From positions 141,702 to 170,370 of the forward strand of contig NW_019775841.1 in the NCBI RefSeq assembly GCF_001039355.2: 28,669 nt of DNA, written 5' to 3'. Position 1 is the first letter of the stretch; each line of letters starts with the position of its first letter. Under the pieces are notes generated by a model. It saw only the letters and a list, made by a program, of their open reading frames with translations. It did no database searches and had not been told where the DNA came from. The stretch is from Lingula anatina (Eukaryota; Brachiopoda; Lingulata; Lingulida; Lingulidae). The position numbers were made by a program, and so were the translations under genes. Shown here in pieces: positions 10,388 through 20,492 of this stretch.

Positions 10388-10870
10388 CCTCAACCCCAAA
10401 CCAAGAATAATCCCCAAAAATAACCTCAACTCCAAACCAAGATTAACCCCAACCCGAATAATAACACCCAACAATAACCTCAACCCCAACCCAAGAATAA
10501 CCCTCAACTCGAGTAATAACCCCCAACAATAACCTCAACCCCAACCCAAGAATAACCCTCAACTCGAATAATGACCCCCCAACAATATCCTCAACCCCAA
10601 ACCAAGAATAACCCCCAACAATAACCTCAACCCCACACCACGAATAACCCCCAACAATAACCCCAACCCCAAACTAAGAATAACCCCAAACAATAACCTC
10701 AACCCCAAACCAAGAATAACCCCCAACTCGAATAATGACCCCCATCAATAACCCAAACCCCAAACCAAGAATAACCCCCAACAATAACCCCAACCCCAAA
10801 CCAAGAACAACCCCCAACAATAACCCCAACCCTTAACCAAGAATAGTCCCAACCCAATCCCCAAACAAAA
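10376..10870 (+). repeat. 36-bp minisatellite overlapping the lectin stop codon
   Basis: About 13 imperfect units, typified by CAACAATAACCTCAACCCC followed by AAACCAAGAATAACCCC. The array starts in the last codons of the lectin gene: the stop TAA at 10385 is the TAA of the first unit. The unit is 12 codons long, so in the lectin frame each unit would read Gln-Gln-stop followed by a Pro/Gln/Asn-rich run. A neighbouring frame is open for about 45 codons from the start of the array. As annotated, the array is 3' UTR. Confidence 0.9.
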
Positions 10871-10987
10871 ACTGAATACCGTCATCTGAAGAAGCAGAAA
10901 AAGGAGAAACAAATTTCACTTCAAATGGTTTATTGTTGGAACGCAGTTTCCAGCTTAATTGCATCCTCTGAAATTTTTGACTGATTG

Positions 10988-10993
10988 AATAAA
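10988..10993 (+). terminator. Poly(A) signal of the lectin gene
   Basis: AATAAA about 600 nt after the stop codon, just beyond the minisatellite. It is the first good signal downstream; cleavage would be near 11010. Confidence 0.5.
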
Positions 10994-11060
10994 ATGTCCT
11001 ATCGCATAATTGTCGTTTCTCTTGTAGATTCTTGTTTTATTCTTTAAAAGTGTCTTTTTA

Positions 11061-11287
11061 CCTCCGCCAAGGAAGTTATGTTTTCACCTCTGTTTGTTTG
11101 TTTGTCATCAACATAACTCAAAAAGTTATGGACCGATTTCGATGAAATTTTCAGGAACTGTCAGAAGTGGCAAAGGAAGAGATGCTTAGTTTTTGGTGGT
11201 GATCCGGATCAATAATCAATCAATAATCAATAATAATCAAAAATCGCTGCCTTGGCGGAGGTCTGCGCTCTCGCAGTGCTTTTCTAG
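11061..11287 (+). mobile_element. Helitron-like non-autonomous element (CCTCCGCCAAGG ... CTAG)
   Basis: Begins CCTCCGCCAAGGAAGTTATG, contains CATAACTCAAAAAGTTATGG, TGAAATTTTCAGGAAC and GGTGGTGATCCGGATC, and ends GGCGGAGGTCTGCGCTC, then GCAGTGCTTTTCTAG. I recognise this as a very widespread dispersed repeat in animal genomes (recollection, not searched). The end has a GC-rich hairpin-like block, T-run and CTAG before a T, as in Helitron 3' ends. The 5' end is not fixed. A related end occurs at 18393-18396 and, inverted, at 20625-20628. Confidence 0.7.
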
Positions 11288-11528
11288 TTTTGAGTAACAT
11301 TTTGTCAACGATATTGATTTCAGCGGGTGATATGAAAGGGTATCCCTACCGTTATTTTGGCTTTAATAATTGAGTTTCATCAATCAACCAACGCATCATT
11401 TACGTTTATTCGATTTTATTTTATTTTTTATTTTCATTATTATTATTAGTATTTTTTGTTCATTTGTAGCCCTATTCATTTTTCACTTATCGCATTTTCC
11501 TGTTGTGCAGCCTTAAATGCGCGGATCC

Positions 11529-11685
11529 CTCAAGAGGCGGCACATCTACAGCAATTATATGATCCCCAATCGTTTCCTTTCCCTTCGAATGCAACATGCC
11601 ATGTACATGAATCGGTCATAAACCACAGGCGGAGAAATTATCAACAAACAAATAAATAGGCATTTGCTGGTAAGAATGTTTGAAA

Positions 11686-11728
<43 letters not shown>

Positions 11729-12024
11729 AACTGAAGCGAATTTGACAAACGGCGATAACACCTATTGAGAATTTTGAATCACATAAATATGTTCATATTT
11801 TTCAAGAATAATAAAAACTTTTTATTTGTTATCCAAAGTCCGACAAGATGTACAGGCCCGTAGCCANCTCAAGAGGCGGCACATCTACAGCAATTATATG
11901 ATCCCCAATCGTTTCCTTTCCCTTCGAATGCAACATGCCATGTACATGAATCGGTCATAAACCACAGGCGGAGAAATTATCAACAAACAAATAAATAGGC
12001 ATTTGCTGGTAAGAATGTTTGAAA

Positions 12025-12067
<43 letters not shown>

Positions 12068-12205
12068 AACTGAAGCGAATTTGACAAACGGCGATAACAC
12101 CTATTGAGAATTTTGAATCACATAAATATGTTCATATTTTTCAAGAATAATAAAAACTTTTTATTTGTTATCCAAAGTCCGACAAGATGTACAGGCCCGT
12201 AGCCA
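11529..12205. repeat. Exact 338-bp duplication around a single N (probable assembly artefact)
   Basis: Positions 11529-11866 and 11868-12205 appear identical, including the (AAAT)n array at 11683-11730 and again at 12022-12069. The only base between them is the ambiguous N at 11867. The first copy breaks off 14 nt into the MITE whose full copy starts at 12192, just before a G-run. The simplest reading is two overlapping contigs placed end to end without merging. Confidence 0.85.
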
Positions 12206-12360
12206 GGGGGGGGGTTCGGGGGTTCAAAAGAACCGCCCCTTTTGCTGGGAAAAGGTCCACTCTGGGTAAAATTTGATCTAGTTACATGAAGTTTTTATGG
12301 GAAAAGGTCCACTTTTTCAGAAAAAGAACCCCCCTTTTGAAACTGCTGGCTACGGGCCTG
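12192..12360. mobile_element. 169-bp MITE with CAGGCCCGTAGCCAG ends, 5-bp TSD
   Basis: The left end CAGGCCCGTAGCCAGGGGG and the right end CTGGCTACGGGCCTG are inverted repeats. ATGTA lies immediately outside both ends (12187-12191, 12361-12365), a 5-bp target-site duplication. Inside, GGGAAAAGGTCCACT occurs twice. It has no coding capacity. Superfamily is not certain; CAG..CTG ends with 5-bp duplications would suit a hAT-related group. Confidence 0.88.
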
Positions 12361-12365
12361 ATGTA

Positions 12366-13105
12366 CATACGTGAACGCTCTCGCAACTGACAAGAAAGCA
12401 AACACGCTAACACATTTAGCTCCGTTTTTTAAATCCCCGCATTTGTGCATGTTCTTCACTGAAAGGAATCGAATCCTACGGGACATTTGCGCCTTCGCGT
12501 CAAATAAAAAGAAAACAACAATTTCCCCTATTTACGATTCACTGCCAGTCCCGGATGTGTACTTGCATTGAATGTTTTGAACCTTCCTGCACAAAGTATT
12601 TTGCGGGCTTTTATCGCTCTAAAAGTCGGGATCGGGAAGGAAAGGCAGCCTTGAAACATATCCTGACACAAAAATATGACCTCGGGGGCATTTTCAAAGG
12701 CGTATAGCGAACCATTTATGCCAAACCTTTTACCTTAATTTGACCTTGGTTCCATCATCTTGTAACTGAGACAAGGAAAACCTTCAACCCATGCTACATT
12801 CATTAGGCAAAGGTATAGTAGTCATTAAAGGGCATTCGAAAGGGTGAGATTACCAGTAAAAAACACTCGGTTTTCTCAACTTCCTATCAAATTTCACAAA
12901 CTGACGTTTAAATTGCTACAGACTCTTGACAGCCAATTTATATCGCTAGTGCTGCACACACTAGTGGCCCCCCCGTCCCCCCCCCGTCCCCCCCCCCTTT
13001 TTTGCAATATACCAAGACAGGCCGGTGCCGAACGCGCGTAACCATAAAAAGATCCATAAAGGAGACTGCATGGCCTAATAGTGGGCAGAGATGGAGGAGT
13101 TCATG
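12366..13105. other. Gene-free stretch downstream of the Star-like gene
   Basis: No coding sequence supported. It includes a C-rich run at 12967-13000. The 3' UTR of the minus-strand Star-like gene must lie in its right part, but I see no AATAAA on that strand close to the stop. Confidence 0.4.
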
Positions 13106-14810
13106 TTATATATTTTTCCTCACAAACACTATATCTTGTCCTCCTAGAATTGTCCCGTCTTTATACAACCCTGTCTCTTCAAATATCTTCCTGATCGCCT
13201 TTTCCCGTCTTGGTGTATCAGGACTTCCCCCGTGCACCGCGTACTCTATCGTCCAAACGTCCACGGTGACCTGGTTCCATGGAAACGATCTGAGGATTTC
13301 TATTTCCGCTCCCTCCACGTCGAGAGAAAAATAGTCCACGTGATTCCGGCCAACGGCGGCAAGGAGGGAAAGAATGGGGAAGCAATGGACGCAGCTCATC
13401 CCCTGGAAGTCATGCTGCTCTGCTGCCAACAGCTTGTAACTTTTCCCTGAGATTCCTCCAAGTTCTTTTGCGAAGGTGAAGGGGACCACTGCCGGAAAGC
13501 GGCTAGTCGCTAGGCACGAGTTTACAGCATACGCCTTCCTAAAACAAAGGAAATTGATGGCATAACGATAATATCATCACACAAGTAAAACTGGCAAATA
13601 CGAAGGAAGTACAGAAAAGGGACTGATGAATGGATAAAGAAGTGGACGAAAGCATAAATGGATGATTCGAACAAGGGGCCGTAAAAGGAAAGGAGGAATA
13701 GGGTGTAAGATAGATAGGCCCTACTAGTAGATAGATAGATAGCTGGATAGATAGATAGATAAGGGGGGCGTGCAGACAGATATAGAGACTGACTTACTGA
13801 AGGATACTCCTTCCTAACGAGTTTTCTTTCGACTGCTTTGCCTAAGCTACGAAATTTCGATAGACCTTTATTGTTTAGGACGTAGGCCTACAATGAGTAG
13901 GCCTACCAGACAATTATACAACAACAACAGCAACAACAACAATAATAATAATAATAATAATTGTAAAGGATATTTTAACTCCTTCCTTATTATAACCAAG
14001 GTTTACAAAGTAGACTGGGTTCTACGTTCTAGGTTTGTATAGTCTTGGCATCACAACCGTAATAAGGAGAATTTTGCTGGTATGCGTACTTGTGACAGAC
14101 GAAATAACTTAATTGTTTAAAGATCACAAATAGGGTATATTTGATAATAAATACAACATTCTGAAATTTAGGGTTTTTATTTTCTTTTGCTTAATTAAAG
14201 GTCTATCACGTGTGCACGAGTGTTCTAGGTAGGACCTAGGCCTACTTGCTCTCGGTTTGGCTTAAATCCAGTAGGCCTATTTTGACTTTTTAAGAATATA
14301 TAAGAATCTGCTGAAAAAAATTCACCTGTTTTTCTTCAACAGATCTTTAAAGGACCACGGGTTTGGTTCTACGAGCAGGCCCTCCCAGCCTCTTGAAATC
14401 TCGAAAAAGAGAGAATTAGAATTCCCCTCTCCATCAGCAGCCCCTGACTCGACAAAGAATCCATTACGGCGCTGTTTGAGTATCCCGTCCACGAGTTTCG
14501 CTTGTCCGATTTGTGACCACGATTGCCTATTTGGCCTGGAAAGATTATAAGGTTTTTTTGAGGGCTCGAAAACCCAATCCTCCTTCAACTGTTTTAAAAG
14601 GCTGTCCTGCGCTGTACCGGTGTCCTCGAGCCGCTGATTCTTAAGAAATGCAGATGACCTACTTCCAAAATGGGTGCATTTTAAAAACGGTGGAATGCTT
14701 GCGAGTTTGGATACTGGTTTCGTTTGAAACTCAATTAGGAGAAAGGCGGCGCAAATGACGATGACAGTAATTGTAAAGTAGACGATAGCTGACCCTGTCC
14801 TCGGGGCCAT
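13106..14810 (-). CDS. Star-like / FkbM-type methyltransferase-fold membrane protein, 305 aa
   Basis: Coding exons 14810-14326 and 13538-13106 join in phase 2 (485+433=918 nt), with donor CAG/GTGAAT and acceptor cctttgttttag; the intron is 787 bp. Residues 8-28 are a single hydrophobic segment (AIVYFTITVIVICAAFLLIE) after a short basic N-terminus, giving type II topology with the catalytic-fold domain in the ER/Golgi lumen. The domain shows GFFVESGAADGEGNSNSLFF (117-136), LLVEPNPW (145-152) and DYFSLDVEGAEIEILRSFPW (230-249), all typical of the Methyltransf_21 (FkbM) family as found in Drosophila Star. Star aids export of EGF-type ligands; whether such proteins methylate anything is unsettled, and many invertebrates carry several divergent paralogues. 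Both SAM-fold motifs and the C-terminal QDIVFVRK end are present, so the gene looks complete. The start ATG follows a probable 5' UTR splice acceptor at 14868. Confidence 0.9.
13727..13963. repeat. Short (GATA)n, (CAA)n and (TAA)n runs in the Star-like gene intron
   Basis: Runs of GATA near 13727-13762 and CAA then TAA near 13920-13962. They lie within the 787-bp intron, which holds no other recognised feature apart from four TAGGCCTA words. Confidence 0.75.
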
Positions 14811-14967
14811 GCTGCCTACACAGCTGCTGAGAGAATCATATGTGGTCTTCGTCTATAATCCTGTTGCCTGAAAGGAACAAAAAGAAAGGAATTAAAACCT
14901 TTTGACATAAGTGATTTTTGCGCTGCCATTCACACATTTAGAGCACTTTCAGAACACCGGACTTACA
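14811..14967 (-). promoter_or_regulatory. 5' UTR of the Star-like gene with a probable 99-bp intron
   Basis: On the minus strand a strong acceptor, TTTGTTCCTTTCAG, ends at 14868, leaving 57 nt of leader before the ATG. Upstream, AGATCT followed by GTAAGT gives an equally strong donor, exon end at 14967. This predicts a non-coding first exon and an intron of 14868-14966. The donor falls in the inverted end of the repeat at 14953-15115, so the first exon may be transposon-derived. Confidence 0.5.
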
Positions 14968-15115
14968 GATCTGCAGATCAAATATGGCGACCCACTAAAA
15001 AGCTTGCAGTTTAATTCCCCATAAGTCACTGAATAAATTCCCCGCGGGGATTACTCAACAAACATTCCAGTGAGGCGGCCATATGTGATCCGAGGATCTG
15101 TTAGTCCGCAGTTCC
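14953..15115. mobile_element. MITE-like inverted-repeat element at the Star-like gene 5' end
   Basis: The left arm (CGGACTTACAGATC, GATCAAATATGGCGACC) is matched by the reverse complement of the right arm (CGGACTAACAGATC, GATCACATATGGCCGCC). About 35 bp are inverted, with roughly 75% or better identity by eye. The central part includes TTCCCCGCGGGGA. No clear target-site duplication. Confidence 0.7.
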
Positions 15116-16336
15116 GAATGGGCTCTATAGCCAAACATTGAGATATATCTATACTATTATTCTCTACCAGTGTCCTTGATCCCAAAAATTCTCGCGTGAC
15201 ACAATGTTCAGAAACGTACACAGAATAGCTAGATAACTATCTGAGAGTATCTAGAGAAGAAATACCTTTCTGTGGTACATTTGTGACCTCTCTGTGACCT
15301 CACAGTGACATCACTGCGATTTCTCTGGGACGAAATATTTACCGGAGATTGCTCACGTGGAACCTTACCGGTACTTATCTCTTCACCGTTTCGAAATTAA
15401 TAAAATGTGTTGAATTTATAGCATAGTATTGAGACAAAAACATTTAATGATAAATGAAAATCAATCATATCAATGGGGTAGGATTTTTTTTTCATTCACA
15501 GGTAACGAAATTGGATGTTGAACGCATATCTGACAACTATTTATATTTAAGGCAATTATTTAGATTCTTAATTTGACGATTTGCAAAATGGCAGACAAAA
15601 CTGCCAACCGAATGTTTCATCAATGACAATAAAAGGCGCTATAGTGTGCAATATGTCTTTTCTATTGTTTTAGGGGTTGTAGAATCCATTTCTAATGTTA
15701 GTACAGTACTGCTATCGCTATGTTTCAAGAGTGAGTTTCCGTTACCATGTTCGCTGGCAGTTTACTTTCAAGGTAGATTGGAGAATCAAATCTCGAAAAT
15801 AAAGACAATTAGCGATCTCAATCACAGCGGTAGGATCTCTCAACATCTGATGGATATGAAATGTAAGGAAGAATCAGAATTATCCTAACCTCAAACAAGC
15901 AATAGGTGAATATCTTACATTATTAAAGAATGATGGATGACATACACTGTATCATTGTATAGCATGTATGAAGCCAAGGTAGGAATCGCTTTCCTAAACT
16001 AGTCGCCGAGGAAATACCCAATGTCTGCATCAACAAGAATATTTCTCTCTCTTTGAAAGTAGCATCCCCAACAGAATATTGTTGGATTATAAGACATTTA
16101 GGGAATTAATGAAGCAGTACCATTCAGTGAAGTGCAAACTAGATCGTGTTGATTACGAAGAATAAAAAATAATGCAATCAACTTTTAAAAAGAAGTGCCT
16201 GGCGAAATGTTTTATGTTGTTTAGGAAAATTTTGAACAGATTTATCTAACACGCGATAAATTAAACAAGTACTACACAAAAATAATTTATGAAACGATGA
16301 GTATCCTCGTTGATTTTTCATTCACGTTCCTTACTG

Positions 16337-16384
<48 letters not shown>

Positions 16385-17129
16385 AACATCAAAGGTGTAT
16401 GAAAGTTATTTCAGTGACTTGTTACTATAAATAAATAAATAACAAAGAATACCAGCTGGTCGCCTTTCTGACATGTCTGCGCATGATCAATATCACTCGC
16501 ACTATTTACACTGGTGACATCCATTTGCGATATACATTTACAGTTACATTCAACTATGTACATTCGACAGTCAATGATATAGAATAAATGCCATTAAAAA
16601 TCACATTAAATCGTTCAAAACCTACAGGCAATGTCACCTTGCTCAAGACAGGTGTGACGATGGGCGTGTTGCGCGGAGACTGAAATATAATCGTGATGTC
16701 GATGGTTTCTGCCACAAAGATCATACAGCGTCTGACAGTTATTATATCCCATGGGAATGTCACAAAGATATATGTAGTGTAGCTCAGTCTATGTATTTCT
16801 CACCACACAATACAGTTAGTCAGTTCTGCTGGTTATTAATGCGTTACACTCCCATTTTGTCCATTCTTTTGTTCACTTCGCGTTCAAAATACGTCCTATA
16901 TCATTTGCTTGCCGTATGACTAATAACATTACCGACTAGGCAAGTGTTTTGTGTTTTTTTTTTTTTTATCTCGCCTTAAGTCATCCTTGCTGTAATTTCA
17001 CGATACCACAAAATGGGTCACCATGCGGTTTCTCCTTCTTGTTGGACCTGTGTGCTACCCGTGTACATGCGACCAAGCCGAGACACATTAACCTGGTTAC
17101 GGCACTGCAGACACAGTCAACTATAACGA
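15116..17129. other. Two kilobases with no gene I can support
   Basis: AT-rich sequence. An 80-codon open frame at 15646-15888 and a 69-codon minus frame at 16554-16763 have no recognisable domain or splice context. The only clear feature is a (CA)n run at 16340-16381. Promoter sequence for the Star-like gene should lie just right of 15115 but shows no distinct core motif. Confidence 0.5.
16340..16381. repeat. (CA)n microsatellite
   Basis: About 21 uninterrupted CA units. Confidence 0.95.
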
Positions 17130-17474
17130 TTAAAGGGATAATAACTCTTCGTATGAGATCTATATTTCACAATAAAAACATTGTGAATAACTCATAGAAA
17201 TATAATATATTCTGTTTTACCACAAAAACAGCAGTTATAGCTTTTATTCTGATATTTGAACTTGTCTTTAGACCACGTGACCTCCATTGATGTCTATACT
17301 CTGTTAAAATCTCTTAAGAGATTTTAACAAAAAACCAAACTTTTTAGAAAAAAACCAGGGACTAACTTTGAATGTAAAAATGGATTCATTAACCATTGGT
17401 AAGTATGGGAAAATTGTTGTTTACTCCAGGAAAATTCATTTTTTGGCCGAAACGAAGAGTTATTATTGCTTTAA
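17130..17474. mobile_element. 345-bp TTAA-flanked MITE, copy 2
   Basis: The reverse complement of 2379-2723 with few differences and exactly the same length. Ends are TTAAAGGGATAATAACTC and TTATTATTGCTTTAA. The same perfect 26-bp palindrome lies at 17303-17328. High identity and equal length suggest recent activity. Confidence 0.87.
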
Positions 17475-17700
17475 GTATTTATAAGGAAAATAACGTTTAA
17501 GAAAAGGCACCAACGTGACGACAAAGAGGTACCTTTATCAAGAAAAAAAAAAACGCTAACTGCAGATCTCACACGTGCCTCGGTTGTCTGTGAATGGGGT
17601 ATAACAGCGTTGAGGGTCTGCCGCTAGATGGGGTGGGGGTGAAAGCAGTCCTTCTAAAATCTCGCATAATCTCGTTTGCGGTTTTACACCAGAATTTAAC

Positions 17701-17801
17701 ATGGAGCGTGGGCACGCGTCGCTGACTGTGAACCAACTCAAACGCGAATTACTTGAATGTGGTGCCATAACAACATGAAGAAAATGTGAATTGATTGAAA
17801 G
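17701..17801 (+). pseudogene. SAP-domain exon with premature stop
   Basis: From an ATG the frame reads MERGHASLTVNQLKRELLEC, then GAITT, a TGA at 17776-17778, then RKCELIER, and ends A-G before the donor GTATGT at 17802. The pattern L.V.QLK.EL...GA.TTG.K.ELIER is the N-terminal SAP DNA-binding motif; the TGA sits where Gly is expected. SAP motifs head many invertebrate YqaJ-containing proteins of transposon origin, and a YqaJ remnant lies 0.8 kb downstream on the same strand. An intact minus-frame reading here is a shadow. The sequence at 17990-18230 may hold more decayed exon material (for example PKIDVATRYAYPKADL), which I cannot identify. Confidence 0.65.
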
Positions 17802-18336
17802 GTATGTGTTTTCTTTTCATTTAGTGCTTGAAACATCTTTGAATCTTTAAAAAAAAATCAAAGATTAGTCGAGGTGTGTGAGCATCAAATCTGTCATGTT
17901 ACAATGTATGTAGACTATGTACGAGTACGCTCATATTTTTTAAGTAGAACGAAAGACGAAGATTTTGTTATACTTATTTATTTTCTTCATAAGGTTCTCC
18001 AAAGAAGGCCCATAATATTGGGGGCAATGCAAACTGTCGGTTACTGGACCCCAGGCCAGCCAACTTCAGACATCGAGCAGGATACAATGATTACTTCAGG
18101 AATCTGACTTCACATCAGTGCCAAAGATAGATGTAGCCACCAGATATGCCTACCCTAAAGCTGACTTACAGGCGGCAGTGGTGGACCACGACTATTGCCA
18201 AGTGCCATGGATAGAATAAAGCATTGATAGAGGGAATGATGTAAGTGAAAGCAGAGGACTAATATTAAGAATCAGGCAATTATCAAACTAGATGATGCGT
18301 GACATCATAGAATAATAATATTGAATCGAAACTAGT

Positions 18337-18538
18337 TAATGAAAATTAAGTAGCCGTGGCATGGCGGAGGACTGCACCTTCTGGGCGCTTTTCTAGTTTA
18401 TTATGAATGATTGACGCACAACCCCTATACATGCACCTGCGTGTGAAAGGAGATCGTTAAAAACATCGCTCATTTCCAGTTTGAAAGATCTGGGTCACTG
18501 AATCGATGGGACTCGTTGTTTTCCTTTGTAATATACTA
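18337..18538. repeat. Inverted repeat, left copy (with Helitron-like end)
   Basis: Matches the reverse complement of 20493-20684 over nearly its whole length with few substitutions and one short gap. It starts TAATGAAAATTAAGTAGCCG, includes GGCGGAGGACTGCACC, TTCTGGGCGCTTTTCTAG (CTAG at 18393-18396) and ends TTTTCCTTTGTAATATAC. The CTAG-ending block resembles the 3' end of the element at 11061-11287, but similarity between the two copies continues past it. Confidence 0.85.
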
Positions 18539-18572
18539 TCTTCCATGCTTTAATGGGACATGAATATTTCAG

Positions 18573-19015
18573 GTTGGGGAACAAACAGCAAGGACACTGA
18601 GCGTAGCACGTTACAACAAGGAAAGAGCGCAATCTGGCACAATGAGAGACAATGGCAGTTCATTGCTTCCAAATTTGGAGATATAATGGCAGCTACAGAG
18701 AAGAACAAACTGCATGAGTCACTGTTGTGTCCAAAACCATTGCAGACACATGACAGTTGGTCCCAGACCTGATTTCTCCTTTTTGGAATGTGTATCTGGT
18801 GCTCTGCGCCTAAAGAAAACACACAAATACTATACTCAGTTACAAGACCAGATGTTCATTACAAATCCTCACTCTGCTATTTTGTTGTGTTTACACGCAA
18901 AGATCTGTTCGTGGAGTTGATCCATTCTGACACTGGATATTTGACATGCATTTTTCCCAGGCGCACCTTATTTTATGAAAAACACTATAGGAAGTATGTG
19001 GCAGCTAGTTTGTAG
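18573..19015 (+). pseudogene. YqaJ-like recombinase/exonuclease domain gene, broken
   Basis: The acceptor tgaatatttcag precedes STLQQGKSAIWHNERQ, then FIASKFGDIMAATEKNKLHE and SLLCPKPLQ, which is the opening of YqaJ-type nuclease domains (W..ER..RITAS.FG.I). A TGA follows at 18770-18772. From 18772 another frame reads FLECVSGALRLKKTHKYYTQ, and after a further shift near 18870 the reading is CYFVVFTRKDLFVELIHSD, ending at 19013-19015. These are the last conserved blocks of the family. The middle of the domain, which carries the catalytic acidic and E-x-K residues, is missing, so the copy cannot encode an active nuclease. In invertebrates such SAP-YqaJ proteins are repetitive and transposon-linked. 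Confidence 0.75.
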
Positions 19016-19069
19016 AAAGTATGAGATAGCTTAGCTGCAATCACAATTTTGAAGTGTCATTGTGAAAAA

Positions 19070-19480
19070 CATGTTTTAGCTAAAATGAAATAATTTGGTG
19101 GTGCAAACTTTAAAGCGTTTTTAGTGCAATGAAATAATTTGATGACGCTAGATTATTTACAATACAGAACAAATATGGTTAAGCTGTTTTTTTTTTTCAA
19201 ATTTTTTACCGTTATTAAGTAATTTGGTGGTGTTATATGTTCTTTACAAAAAGTGTGGTTATGCTGTTTTTAATAATATTTAACTGTAATGAAAAAAAAA
19301 TTCTATGATGCTATTTTGTTAAGTATTTTTGGTGGGATGAAATAATTTGGTAATTTTATTTCCAGCAAATAATTTGGTTTTGCTGCTTTTTTAATGAATT
19401 TTCAAAGTGATGAAGTATTTTGGTGGTTCTATTCAAGTAAAATAATTGAGAAGTGCTATTTTGTAAAAAGAACAAAAAAC
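19070..19480. repeat. Degenerate AT-rich tandem repeat between converging gene remnants
   Basis: ATGAAATAATTTGGTGGTG-like words recur about every 55-75 bp (near 19085, 19128, 19215, 19340, 19365, 19410), often followed by TGCTGTTTTT or CTATTTTG. It lies between the 3' ends of the YqaJ and transposase remnants. Confidence 0.55.
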
Positions 19481-19507
19481 TGTTAATTTGTAAAATGTTT
19501 GCTCACT

Positions 19508-19831
19508 TTAAATTTTATTTCTTAAACTGTTGGACATAAGAAAACGCACTTTGACAATCATACGTCCTAAGGGCACTTTCTCGCTATGGAGCTTTCTGTT
19601 CAAAATTTTATAGGTTTTGCCAAGATCAATAAACCTTTCTACGTGTATTCTTTTTGAGGCAACTCGCCTATCTCTAATTACTGTGCCTGGGTCAAGTTGT
19701 GACTGGCCCTTTAACATGGAAGGTGTGTTGACATGGACAACCCTCAACTTCAAACGAAGCCCTGAATCCCCAGAAAAATTATGTCCACCTTGCCGACTTT
19801 GACATTCAGGTACACAACAATACTGAGGCAT
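19508..19831 (-). pseudogene. THAP / DDE_Tnp_4 transposase, internally deleted
   Basis: From the ATG at 19831 the frame starts MPQYCCVPECQSRQGGHNF, like the first zinc ligands of a THAP domain, and passes without the rest of that domain into VNTPSMLKGQSQLDPGTVIR, RRVASKRIHVERFIDLGKTY and KVRFLMSNSL. The RVAS.RIHVER..D..K.YKIL block is the C-terminal end of DDE_Tnp_4 transposases, with the last catalytic Glu. The stretch carrying the first two Asp is absent. The mixture of THAP start and DDE_4 end fits the ISL2EU or Harbinger-like group; ISL2EU is my preferred, unverified assignment. The ORF stays open despite the deletion, so this may be a two-ended deletion derivative, not a slowly decayed copy. 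Confidence 0.7.
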
Positions 19832-20118
19832 GTTTATTATGAGCAGTGCCACAGTCACAGGTGTGTTATTTCCAAAATGGCGACTGAGGAAGGACTGAAT
19901 TCACACTAGCGACACCTGGCGCCAAGCGGGCTGTTATACCCCAAGGAGGCGAGATCGTCCCAATATGTTCAATGTAATGCCCATACATCTAACTGTTCTT
20001 ATATAGTGTACTGTCCCGCGCTGCCACTGTATTTAAACATACTTTACAGAATTGTACAGTCCAACTGCCTTTGGTTGCAAATGAACGTTATCACTATAAC
20101 CTCTTTCTTTTAGCTCTG

Positions 20119-20285
20119 CAGGGGCGTATCCAGAGATATTTACTGACAGTCTTCCAAATCATCTTTGTTGATTCATCCTCCAATTTTGACGTCTTCCAGC
20201 AGAAAAAAATAGATATCCGTCAATGTAAACTTGAAAATCTGACCGTCTTCCGGAAGACCCAGAAGACGGCCTAAATCCGCCCCTG
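20119..20285. mobile_element. 167-bp MITE with CAGGGGCGGATYCAG ends, copy 1, 5-bp TSD
   Basis: Ends CAGGGGCGTATCCAG and CTAAATCCGCCCCTG, with CTCTG directly outside each (20114-20118, 20286-20290). The interior holds GACAGTCTTCCAAAT and the palindrome TCTTCCGGAAGA. A near-identical copy is at 27967-28134. The ends resemble hAT-type MITEs, with 5-bp in place of the usual 8-bp duplication. Confidence 0.9.
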
Positions 20286-20492
20286 CTCTGATCGGGCAAT
20301 ATCGGACTACCTGCGCCATATATAACCACCGCAGCAGTGCGGTATATATCAATGCAAAACAAAAGTTGTATATATGATATATTTATATCAGTACTTACGT
20401 CTGATATTGTGCTCTATCTCCTCTGTAGGCTTATGCGACTTTGCGGACAGTACATGTACAGCCTTCAACATACACAGGAGCTTTGCATAGAA

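Noticed and set aside
10154-10507. 117-codon minus-strand frame rich in Gly and Leu
   Set aside because: It is the antisense of lectin exon 3 and the minisatellite; repetitive composition explains its openness.
10376-10870. CRISPR-like regular repeat
   Set aside because: Units are contiguous without unique spacers in a spliced eukaryotic gene context; it is a minisatellite.
11555-12100. Two identical 68-codon minus frames 339 bp apart, possible duplicated gene
   Set aside because: They are products of the (AAAT)n array and the probable assembly duplication.
15646-15888. 80-codon open frame on plus
   Set aside because: No recognisable domain, signal peptide, or splice context; length is within chance for the composition.
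16554-16763. 69-codon minus-strand frame
   Set aside because: No family resemblance beyond generic beta-rich composition, and no flanking splice sites that join other exons.
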